From: Todiramphus chloris collaris
Taxonomy: Eukaryota > Chordata > Aves > Coraciiformes > Alcedinidae
Assembly (NCBI GenBank): GCA_025345505.1
Contig: JANVCC010000018.1
Coordinates: 53,897,656 to 53,961,655, forward strand
DNA: 64,000 nucleotides
Direction of reading: 5' to 3'
Shown: in pieces, positions 47,032-56,854 of the stretch
How the letters are laid out: each line of letters starts with the position of its first letter
Numbering within the stretch: position 1 is the stretch's first letter
Translations under genes and position numbers: made by a program
The notes under the pieces: model-generated
What the model was told of the DNA's origin: nothing
Database searches by the model: none
Seen by the model: the letters and a program-made list of their open reading frames with translations, nothing else

Positions 47032-47305
47032 GTAAGATAATTGGCTTATAGTCGTATTTATGTACTGGCTACAGAAGTTTGTTTCTTCCAAATTTGGCTC
47101 AAGTCAGACATTGGCCAGCACTGTGGTTAGGTGGCTCATGATTCACTGTAACCCTTGGCTATTACAGTTATCTGTCTCCTGCAATCCACTTTGAGCCATA
47201 TGCAGCCATCACAACCAGACACATACATTATGACCACCACAGGTGGTTACCTTCTGAGCAGAGTTACAGGAAACATTGGGGTGTTGGGAGGAGTACATCA
47301 CCACA

Positions 47306-47310
47306 GGTCT
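47306..47310. repeat. Target-site duplication, right copy (GGTCT)
   Basis: Matches 46514-46518 exactly and defines the right border of the solo LTR. Confidence 0.85.
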
Positions 47311-49843
47311 CTTCTGTTGATCAGTATAAAAATATTGTCAGTTTGGACATGAAGATAATGACTGTAAGTCTAAGGGTTTTTTTGCTCATTGATGACTGGC
47401 TGCTGTGTGTGGTGGGATATGCTTAAACATCAGTTCTCTTCTTTTCCTGTTAGGTGTTGATGTACCTTCCCAACCTCATTTTGATTGTCATTCCAGTAAC
47501 AGAAATGAACTGAGCAGTGGCTTTGCCTTTTTTATTGTTTGCTTTGGCATTTTCACACCTACCTGCTTCAATCTTAAAGTAGATTTCAAATAACTTTGAG
47601 GAATGAGCTGTAGTTAAGCAACAGTGCTAATTTCAGAATGAGTTAAGGTCTGCGGAACACGTTGCTAGATTGTATATAGAAATTTATGCTGATCAGTGGT
47701 GCTAGGTTCACATACTCTGAATCTAGCATTAATTAAAACTGATATGTTTATGTCATTTCACTTATTATCTTGGTCCTAAAACCAGAAATAACATGTTGGT
47801 ACTGCGCAGTCTTAAACAGATGAGGAAAGACTTATTAGCCTGAAAACAGGATTTTGCTGTTGCCATACAGATGCTATTATCTCTACACAACTTTGTACCG
47901 GGGCTTGTGAGTGTATCAGATTGATTTAGTAGCTGTACAGGGTCCCTACATTACGTACTACTGAGAGCTGTTGCTGTGGTTTGCATGCTTCTTCATCTTA
48001 CAAGTACTATGGCTAGTTGCAAGAGGTCAAAGTGAAGTCAAATTGCAAAAGCACCACATTTCTTACCTCTACATTTCCTGTTTTCAGGAGTTTAAGGACA
48101 CCTGCTTTTTCTACTTTAGGGCAAAAGGCTGCCTTTGAGAATGTTCCATGTCCTCCTTTTTTTTTTTCTTTTTTTTTTTCCTTATATATTATGAGCTCCT
48201 GCAAGTGGACTGTGTAAGTACTCAAGGACTCAAGGTTCCACAACTGTGATGTACAAGTAATATCATATAAATAGATGTTAATATAGTAAATGTCTGAAGT
48301 ATTGAACCAGGTCAGAGATATTTTTTTAAGCTATGGGAGCTTGTCTAAAAATATTGAACTCTTTTACCCCATGGGATGTTTGCCTTAAATTCAGGAAAAA
48401 AGGGAAATTAAGATTCAGTGCAGGAGCAACATTCTTCCTGATGATGGAGAGCCTATAAGACCTGCTGTGTGTATTCTATAATATGTTATCGTGAGAAGAC
48501 ATTGTAAAATGACTCTCAGACTTGGATTTTGCTTGTATTTTAAGGTCCTAAACAGCTACTTCTAAACAAATGGAGGAAAAAGAAGGAAAAAAAGCCCAGT
48601 GCTAGGGGGTTATGGTGAATTAAGGCACAGAAGAATTCCCAAGACTGCTATTCCACCACATTTTCTATACAAGAAAACACAATGATTTTCACAAATTAAA
48701 ATGTTAAAATAATGGATTGTGACTTGAAAAATGCAGAAAAGGCACTCCAATTACTGAAGCTTGGAAAGCTATTAAGCAAGTATGTCAATCTTATTCAAAG
48801 AGAAAGTAGGAGACCACTTTAAAATTTAAATAGCATTCTCTGGGCTTTAATTGCAAAACATCTCACCTAGAATGCATTGAAGGTTTATATTGGAAATGTT
48901 CCTAGTATTGAGTCATTTAGACTATTCACTTAAGATGTCTGGAACATAGCACAGTAAGTTCCAACATTTAAAAGTTATGTCTCGCAGCTATTTTAAAACC
49001 AGTCTTGTTAAGATCTCATTTTCCTTTTTAAACTTGACATAACTGGAGGCAAAAATGTAATTGAATCTTTTGTATCTCCAGTATGGTGGGGGTGGGTAAG
49101 TTGGGGTTAAATAAAGGTTACACTGTAACAGTTTCTCTTCTGCAAGAAAATGTGGGTTTTTCTAATGAGTCTCAGTATGGTCTAGTGAGAATTTCCCATT
49201 CCTATCCACTTACACAGCATTTTGTGGCCAAAAAAGACCTTACAGACTGAGGCTGAAAAAAGATAATTTGCTGGAAAAACAAGAGATAGTCAAAGCAAGA
49301 GCTGCTTCCTCTTTCCAAGTTGCTCATTGGCAACATGCTCAAGTTAAACAAATCAATTCCTTGCTTCAACAATCCAAAACAATTTGTGAATCTCAATGAA
49401 ATAGAAATATACAGGCTGAAGTTTGTCAGGTATCTCTACTTGTTATATTTGTAGGGCTCCTTTATAGATTCGTGTGGTGCAATTATAACACAAATAACAT
49501 CGCCTTATGTAGGAATGTTATGCACTCCTTTTGGGGTGGTGAAGGTTTTTCTCATGACCAAACACAGCTTTATGTTATCATTCTTTGCCCCATAATTTCT
49601 TGTTTAGACATTTTGAAAAACAAGAATTTAGCATGCTGCTAAGGTGAATCTGTATTCTCTACAAGGCCTGTGATTAGGTTGTAAAATTATAGTCACAATT
49701 TTGGATGTACTTTTGACCCAATTATATCTAAAAATTTTAGGGCTGCTTTAGTATGAACAGAGATTATTACTGCCCAACAGATTTGCTTCCATTTGTCAAA
49801 TTATCCCTGCTCAGACAAACTGTAATTAAAAAAAAAAAACTGA
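47311..49843. other. Unique non-coding DNA
   Basis: No recognised gene or repeat. T-rich tracts occur at 48155-48180, and an A run lies just before the ERV at 49828-49839. Confidence 0.55.
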
Positions 49844-49848
49844 GATGT
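49844..49848. repeat. Target-site duplication, left copy (GATGT)
   Basis: Identical to 50948-50952. It shows that the ends of the following 1.1-kb unit are true integration ends. Confidence 0.85.
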
Positions 49849-49871
49849 TGTAGTGGGTCTGTCTGGGCTGC

Positions 49872-49952
49872 TCCACTGAGCCTGATGAGGGGACTTCTGG
49901 TTTGACACAGCAAGGGTCAGACAGTGAATATTCAGACCAGGAGCAGGAATAG
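49872..49952 (+). pseudogene. gag: Last 26 codons of ERV gag with its amber stop (copy B)
   Basis: Encodes the acidic Gag tail ending SDSEYSDQEQE and the TAG at 49950-49952, identical in sense to copy A. No start codon or upstream gag remains, because the junction with the LTR tip lies immediately before it. Confidence 0.85.
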
Positions 49953-50929
49953 AGAGGCCCTGCCTCTAGCCAGGTGGAGGAAAGGGACAATCGTATTTAC
50001 TGGACTGTGTGGATCCGATGGCCTGGCACGTCAGACCCACAGAGGTACAAGACCTTAGTTGATACAGGAGCGCAGTGCACAGTGATGCCATCAGAATACA
50101 GAGGAGCTGAGCCCATAAGTATTTCTGGGGTGACAGGGGGATCTCAGCAGTTGACAGTATTGGAGGCTGAAGTGAGCCTGACTGGTAAGGAGTGGTATAA
50201 ACACCCCATTGTGACTGGCCCAGAGGCCCCGTGCATCCTTGGCATAGACTATCTTAGGAGAGGCTATTTCAAGGATCCAAAAGGATACCGGTGGGCTTTT
50301 GGTGTTGCTGCCTTGGAGGCAGAGGGAAGTGAACAGTTGTCCACCTTGCCAGGTCTCTCAGAGAACCCTTCTATAGTGGGACTGATGAAGGTTGCAGAGC
50401 AGCTGGTGCCAATGGCCACGACAACGGTGCATCGGCGGCTATATCGCACCAACAGAGATTCCCTGATCCCTATCCAGGAATTGATTCATCAGCTGGAGAG
50501 CCAGGGCGTGATCAGCAAAACTCATTCACCTTTCAACAGCCCCATATGGCCTGTGTAAAAGTCAAATGGAGAATGGAGATTGACAGTGGACTATCGTGGT
50601 CTGAATGAAGTTACACCGATGCTGAGTGCTGCTGTGCCAGACATGCTAGAACTTCAGTATGAGCTGGAGTCCAAGGCAGCCAAGTGGTATGCCACGATTG
50701 ACATTGCTAATGCATTTTTCTCCATTCCCATAGCACCAGAGTGCAGGCCACAGTTTGCCTTCACCTGGAGGGGAGTCCAGTACACCTGGAATCGATTGCC
50801 CCAGGGGTGGAAACACAGCCCCACCATCTGTCACAGACTGATTCACACTGCACTGGAGGAAGGTGGGGCTCCGGAGCATCTCCAGTACATTGATGACATC
50901 ATCGTATGGGGCAACACAGCAGGAGAAGT
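49953..50929 (+). pseudogene. pol: ERV protease and partial reverse transcriptase (copy B), nonsense-mutated
   Basis: In frame after the gag amber codon. From the Met at 49974, the protease active site DTGA is at residues 30-33 (LVDTGAQ), followed by the same ILGIDYL block as copy A. A TAA at 50556-50558 replaces the CAA (Gln) of copy A, just before the first RT block. The frame then continues with TVDYRGLNE, YATIDIANAFF, LPQGWKHSP and YIDDIIVWG, so RT motifs A, B and C are present, before the junction with the LTR tip. Only three residue differences from copy A appear in the first 194. The connection domain, RNase H and integrase are missing. It cannot make a complete enzyme. Confidence 0.9.
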
Positions 50930-50947
50930 GGGGGTCAACCTACCACA

Positions 50948-50952
50948 GATGT
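50948..50952. repeat. Target-site duplication, right copy (GATGT)
   Basis: Matches 49844-49848 exactly. Confidence 0.85.
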
Positions 50953-53030
50953 AATGAAATAATTATTTATTTTCATTAATTTCTTCTCAAAATGAGTTTC
51001 TCAGATATTTAACCAATTGTGTCTTGGTGTACTTCACCATGTCCATGGCAGAACAAAGATGGGAGTTGATCTTGTACTTGCAAGGTAGTTTGTGTTTTAT
51101 CTATATGTCCCTGGAATACAACAGCAAGGTCTGCTTAGTAGAGAGGAGAATGTCAAGAATTGCTTGCTTTGTTTTGGGAAATAACTTGAATCTTTATCTA
51201 GAACCTGTCTTGCTCATTCATGTTGAGTGCCGCCTGCATTCACCAGTAATCCATTTCACTGCATTCAGTATTATTCATGGAACAGAGCTGCTACTCTACA
51301 CAAAGGTGAGACAATTTAACCTCTAATTTGCAGAGGTAAAACAAACAATACTTGAATAATCATCCAATATCTTATTGGAAATCATAAATCATTTTTTGAA
51401 GAAGATAACTGTGCAAAACAAGTATTTGCTTGCTTATCTTTTCACAAATAGATATTTAAAAAAAACCTCCAAACTTTTATTTGATATCCCATTTACAGTG
51501 ACACATTCAAAAGTGAAGTTTGTAGAATGCCAGCAAGAATTTGAGATTATTGGTTCCCCTCCTTCTGTTTCACAAACACGTTCTCTCTCATACCTTCTGC
51601 ACAGATAGAGTTAACTGCTTGACCCTCTTCAAATATTATTCTTTCTATCCTCCCTTGTTCTTCTGCATCTATCAGGTTAAAGTTCTAAACTACTGTCATT
51701 CTTGAAAACTTCTGTATCACGTTTTACATTAACTTTTGTGATTCTTAAAGTGTGTTTCTTTTTTACATGCAAAGGGTAGGAATAAAAGAAAACCAAGTCT
51801 ATGTAACAAAGCCTCCTACTGTTTGATGCTTTTGTGCATCTGACTTTCAGAGGCTGCTGAGCAGGAAGAGCTAATTCTCCATTCTGTTTATTTGTACAAG
51901 TTTCGTATATCTTTTTCTCATCCTTCCCATTCATAGCATATTGCATTACAGTATCATTTCAGTACTTACTCAGAAGTTATCCTTCTGAATTATGGTGACA
52001 ATGGATATGGCTGTTTCTTTACATAAACTAAGTAATCCACCGTAAAAGAAGATAACTTTTTTTTTAATGATCTTAGTTTTGGTAAAAAGATGCTCTCTCC
52101 TTCTGGTACATTTTCTGTGTGGGATGGATTGTTCTTATATTGAATAGCTGATTAATATGCAATGCACAGATTCTTGGAATAAAAGACCTTGCAACTGCTT
52201 ACCATTTTGATGTAACACATGAAAGAAAAATCAAACATAGTCCAAGGATACATTACCACATACTAAGCTGAAGTATGACATGCATCATTTAAACATTTTA
52301 ATTTCTATATTAAAAATTAAAAGTCATTTTCTCTCTCTGTTTTTAACAAAAAAAAAAAATAAATAGTAACTTTCAATGCACCAGCACCAGTAAGATGTAG
52401 TTTAACAATTATCCTGCCAATTTAATCTATTGTTTTAATTAAAATATAAACATATAAATTGTCATTACAAAAATGAAGGGTATAGAAAAATGTCTACCTT
52501 CTCCCCTGACAAAAGGGTTAGCAAGATATTCCTTACATCACCAGAAGAAATTAAAAACTCCACATGAAATAAAGCAGAGAGAAATCCTCTCAAATCAGAG
52601 AGACTTGGAGAGAACAGCAATGATGTGTTGTAGAAACTAAATGTAAGAGCGGAAACAGATGTAAGACATAGGAGGGCTAATTACATCAAAAAAGAAAGAG
52701 ATTTTATTTGCTGAATGGTAGAGAAGGTCTCTTATTGACATTGTGTATAGCTTCTCTTTATGCTTCACCATGCTGTATGATGTAGGAAACCAATAGTATT
52801 GGCAGCAATATCTTGGTATTGCTCCTTAAGCACTTGCAGAGATACTTAAACTGAACAATCATCAATTCAGTCAAAATGCCCTGTAGAAATGGTGATGGTT
52901 TGGGTTGTGATTTTCCAGGAGCTTGGATGTCTTTCCAGATGACTTTTGGTGTGCTCAGGAGGGAGAAATAACCTTGTCACCCTGTCCCAAAGCTGTTTCT
53001 ATTCATCACTGCAAGTCCTTATTTGTATTT
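50953..53030. other. Unique non-coding DNA
   Basis: No recognised gene or repeat. A 100-codon open frame at 51024-51326 (+) ends near a GTGAGA that fits a splice donor, but shows no family I know. An A run lies at 52349-52360. Confidence 0.5.
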
Positions 53031-53672
53031 TCCATTCCATGTGGTTGCCAAGAGTGACAACCACATCCTGGGGTGTATCAAACGCAGTATAACCAGGCAG
53101 TCAAAAGAGGTGATTATCCTGCTGTATTCAGCATTGGTGCAGCCTCACCTGGAGCACTGTGTGCAGTTCTGTGCCCCACAATTTAACAAGGATGTGAAGG
53201 TCCTTGAATGCATCCAGAGGAGGGCAACAAAGCTGGTGAAAGGGCTGAAAGGCAAGCCTTAAGAAGAGCAGCTAAGGAATCCGGGTTTGGATAGTTTGGA
53301 GAAAAGGAAGCTGAACGGTCACATCATTGCTCTCTGCAGTTTTCTGAGGAGGGGAAGTGAAGAGGGAGGTGCTGATTTCTTCTTCCTGGTATCCAGAGAC
53401 CAGACACATGGAAATGGTTCAAAGCTGCACCAGGGGAGGTTTAGTTTGAATGTTAGGAAGCATTTCCTTAGTGAGAGGGTGGTCAAACATTTGCATAGCC
53501 TTCCTACAGATATGGTCAATGTCCCAAACCTGTCAGTGTTAAAGAGGCGTTTGGACAATGCCCTTAATAACATGTTTTAACTTCCGCTCAGCCTTGAAGT
53601 GGTCAGACAATTGGACTAGATGATCATTGTAGGTCCCTCCCAACTGAAATAGTTCTGTTCTATTCTATTTAG
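53031..53672 (+). mobile_element. CR1 LINE 3' fragment, sense
   Basis: 5'-truncated just before 'atcctggggtgtatcaaacg'. 53023-53262 encodes ILGCIKRSITRQSKEVIILL, HLEHCVQFCAPQF and IQRRATKLVKGL. 53287-53580 encodes the C-terminal end (SLEKRKLNGHI..., FSLNVRKHFLSERVVKHL). The tail gatgatcattgtaggtccctcccaactgaaatagttctgttctattct differs from the ATTCTATG type and matches the tails at 30926 and 62785, marking another subfamily. First of three sense CR1 copies in a row. Confidence 0.92.
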
Positions 53673-53864
53673 TTAATGAAGTGTGTAAGAATGAGAGTGT
53701 GAAGGTTTGTGGTCCCATGGAGTCTTTATTTTTAGCCTTATTAGTAGTGCTTGCCTAAGGTCTTGATAAGAAGCAGTATCTTTTTTTTACCCTTTGTTGG
53801 AGAAATAGGAAACAAGAATCCAGAAGAATGTTCTCTCTTTTATAATCTCTTGCATTATTTGAGA

Positions 53865-55444
53865 TAGATTCCAAGGCCCACTTGCAATTCAGTCTGGCAG
53901 GGGATATCAAGGACAACAAGGAGGATTTCTTCAAGTACATCAGTAGGAAAATGAAGACTAGGGAAAAATGTGGGCCTGCTGCTGAATAAGGGTACAGAGG
54001 AGGTGGAGTTACTGAATGCCTTCTTTGCTTCTGTGCTTACTACTAAGGTAAATGCTGAAGAATCCCAGTCCCTGAGGGTAAAAAAGAAAGTCTGAAGCAG
54101 GGAAGAGTGTTCCTTGTTCAAGGAGGATTTGGTTAGGTATAATTTAGTCAAACTAGACACCCACAAATCCATGGACCCCTATGGGATGCACACATGAGTG
54201 CTAAGGGAGCTGGCTGATTTTATTGCTAAATCACTCTCCATCATCTTTGAAAAGTCATGGAGAACAGCAGAGGTGGTGGAGGACTGGAGGAAAGCCAGTG
54301 TCACTGCAGTTTTCTAACAGGGAAAGAAGGAGGACCCAGGAAACTACAGACCAGTTGGCTTCACCACCATCCCTGGAAAGGTGATGGAACAGCTCATTCT
54401 AGAGGTGATCTCTAAGCCTGTGGAGGACACTAAGGTTATCGGGATGATCAACATGGATTCACCTAAGGGGAAATCATGCTTACCCAGTCTGATAACCTCC
54501 TATGATGGCATGACTGGCTGGGTAGATGAAGAGAGAGCAGTGGATGTTCTCTACCTCAATTTCAGCAAGGTTTATGACACTGTCTTCCTTAACAACCTCA
54601 TAGGGAATCTTATGAAGTGTGAGTTAGATGAGTGGACAGTAAGATGGATTGATAACTGGCTGAATGACAGAGCTCAAAAGGTTGTTATCAGTGGTGCAGC
54701 ACCTAGTTGGAGGACAGTAGCTAGCTGTGTTCCCCAGGGGTTGGTTCTGGGTCCAGTCTAGGGACTGGAAAGTATCTCTTCACAGAAGGACCTGTGACTC
54801 CTGGTGGACAGCAAGTTAACCATGAACCAGCAATGTATCCTTGTGAACAAGAAGGCAAATGATCTCCTGGGGTGCATTAATAAGAATATGGCCAGCAGGT
54901 CAAGGGAGGTTCTCCTTCCTCTTTAGTATACCTAGTGAGGCCACTTCTGGAGTACTGTGTCCAGTTCTGGTCTCCTCAGTTCAGGAGAGACAAGGGACTA
55001 CCGGAGACAATCCAGTGTAGGGCTGGAAATATGATTAGGGAACTGATCTTTCTTATGAAGAAAGGCTGAAAGCCCTGTGGCTGTTTATCCTTGAGAAGAC
55101 TGAAAGAGGATCTTATCAGTTCTTGTAAATATCTAAAGGGCAGATGTCAAGAGGATGAGGCCAGACTCCTTTCAGTGGTGCCCAGTGACAGGACAGGGCA
55201 ATGAGCACAACTGGAACAAAGAAGGTTGCATTTGAACATGAGGAAAACCTTCTTTGCTGTGAGGGTGATGGAGCACTTGAGCAGGCTGCCCAGAGAAGTT
55301 GTGGAGTGTCCTTCTCTAGAGACTTTCAAAACCTGCCTGGACGTGTTCCTGTGCAACCTGCTCTAGATGATCTGACTTTGTCAGGAACAATGACTCCAAC
55401 CCTTACCATTTTGTGACTCTGTGATTCTGTGATTCTATGACTAT
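53865..55444 (+). mobile_element. CR1 LINE with internal deletion, sense
   Basis: Starts upstream of RT (gatatcaaggacaacaaggaggatttcttcaag). 54381-54761 encodes the RT core with MMEQLILEVISKPV, SCLPSLITSYDGMTGW, VDVLYLNFSKVYDTV and [10 protein letters not shown]. Motif A reads YLNFSK where YLDFSK is usual, so the catalytic Asp has become Asn. At about 54760 the sequence jumps past the FADDTKL region to the thumb (ctggtggacagcaagttaaccatg). It ends with gtgactctgtgattctgtgattctatg units. 1.6 kb, clearly inactive. Confidence 0.92.
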
Positions 55445-55915
55445 AATGTGCTGTAACTGTCAATGTATTCCAATATGCAAGTCCATTTTAACATGTACAT
55501 TTCTAACATCTTTTTTAAATAGGGATTTCTTTTCCTTAGCTAATTCTGCTTAAGCATAGAAAAAAAATACAGAGAGAGGAACTGGAACTACTTTAAATCT
55601 ATATACTTCCCCTTTCTCACAGAATATCTTATTTCTCAATATTAAAATTGTCCATTTCTGTAGATCTGAAATGCAAGGTTGTTTGGGTTTAATTGCAGGA
55701 TATAAGTAAGATTTCCTCTCTCTCTTTTAAATTTTTCCTCTTTGAAAATGTGAAAATTGCCTCTTTTGAGTACTTGGAAGAAAAGACCAACAGGAATGGA
55801 AAACCTATGGCACCATTTTCTGAGACTAGTTATTCAGTGTTTACATTATTAATTGTATGTAAAAAGGAACTAGCAACTGTGAAGGTGAAAAGGTAAAAAT
55901 GACTGATTTATTCAA
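55445..55915. other. Unique spacer between two CR1 copies
   Basis: AT-rich sequence with no recognised feature, separating the second and third copies of the sense CR1 cluster. Confidence 0.6.
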
Positions 55916-56854
55916 CATCTGGACATCTTAATCAATGATATAGACAGTGGGATTGAATATACCATCAGCAAGTTTGCAGATGACACAAAGCTGAATGGTG
56001 TGATTGATATGGCAGAGGGACAGGATGTCATCCAGGGGGACCTGGACAGCTGGAAAAGTGGACCCAGGTGAACCTCATGACATTCAAAAAGAACAAGTAC
56101 AAGGTCCTGCACCTTGGTTGGGACAATCCTTATTATCAATACAGGCTTGGGGATGATGTGATAGAGAGGAGCCCTGTGGAAAACTGCTGAGGGGCCATTC
56201 GTGGACAAAAAGTTGGACATGAGCCAACTATGTGTATTTGCAGCCCAGAAAGCCAACTGTATCCAGGGTTGCATCAAAAGAAACATGGCCAGCAGATCAA
56301 GAGAGGTGATTCTACCACTCTGCTCTGCTTACCTGGAGTATCGTGTCCAGCTCTGAAGTCCTCAACACAAGAAGGACATGGACCTGCTGAAGTGGGACCA
56401 GAGGAGTGCCACAAAAGAAGATGAGAGGGCTGGAGCACCTATCCTATGAAGACAGGCTGAGAGAGTTGGGCTTCTTTGGCTTGAAGAAGAGAAGGCTCCA
56501 GGGCGACTTTATAGTGACCTTCCAGTGCCTGAAGTGAGCCTACAAGAAATCTGGGGAAGGCCTGTTTACAAGGGCATGTAGCCACAGGATGAGGGACAGT
56601 GGTTTTCAACTAGAGAAGGGTAGATTTATATTCCACATTAAAAAGTAGTTCTTCACTATCATTAGGGTGAGGGGGAGTCAGGACAGGTTGCCCAGGGATA
56701 TGGTGGAGGCCTCATCCCTGGAGACATTCAAGGTCAGGCTTGATGGGGCTCTAAGCAACCTGATCTAGTTAAAGATGTCCCTGATTACTGCAGGGGGATT
56801 GGACTAGATGACCCTTAAATGTCCTTTCCAATCTAATGCATTCTATAATTCTAC
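55916..56854 (+). mobile_element. CR1 LINE 3' fragment, sense, older subfamily
   Basis: Enters at the [21 protein letters not shown] region. The plus-strand frame includes [10 protein letters not shown] near 55970-55998, so motif C is unmutated here. Later parts are frameshifted. It ends gggggattggactagatgacccttaaatgtcc...attctataattcta. By wording it groups with the copy at 43247-43990. An open frame on the other strand (56286-55912) is only its shadow. Confidence 0.92.

Larger units (their letters stand above)
46519..47305 (-). mobile_element. Solo LTR of an ERV, antisense, complete (787 bp)
   Basis: Bounded by TG...CA on both strands: the plus strand begins TGTCATGGATGGAG and ends CATCACCACA, and a perfect GGTCT duplication flanks it. 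No internal sequence is present, so it arose by recombination between two LTRs of a provirus. In the sense (minus) direction it starts TGTGGTGATG, has TATAAATAA at 47031-47023, and AATAAA at 46575-46570 followed ~50 bases later by the 3' end. This spacing of TATA box, polyadenylation signal and end gives an R/U5 layout and fixes the orientation. It is unrelated by eye to the other LTRs here. It reads leftward. Confidence 0.9.
49849..50947 (+). mobile_element. ERV copy B: collapsed element, LTR tips flanking gag-end/protease/RT
   Basis: 1,099 bases with TG...CA ends and a perfect GATGT duplication. The first 24 bases (49849-49872) match the start of the LTR at 22847 with one mismatch, and the last 16 (50932-50947, gggtcaacctaccaca) match its end with one mismatch. 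Between them lie 1,058 bases (49872-50929) that align without an indel to copy A's 24883-23826. Most of the LTR, all of gag except its last 26 codons, and everything after RT motif C are absent. Only about one base of shared sequence is seen at the left junction. Coding polarity agrees with LTR polarity here, unlike copy A. Either two internal deletions in an ordinary provirus or integration of an already collapsed DNA would explain it. Confidence 0.9.

Noticed and set aside
55912..56286. 124-codon open frame on the minus strand
   Set aside because: Shadow of the sense CR1 that encodes KFADDTKL on the plus strand.
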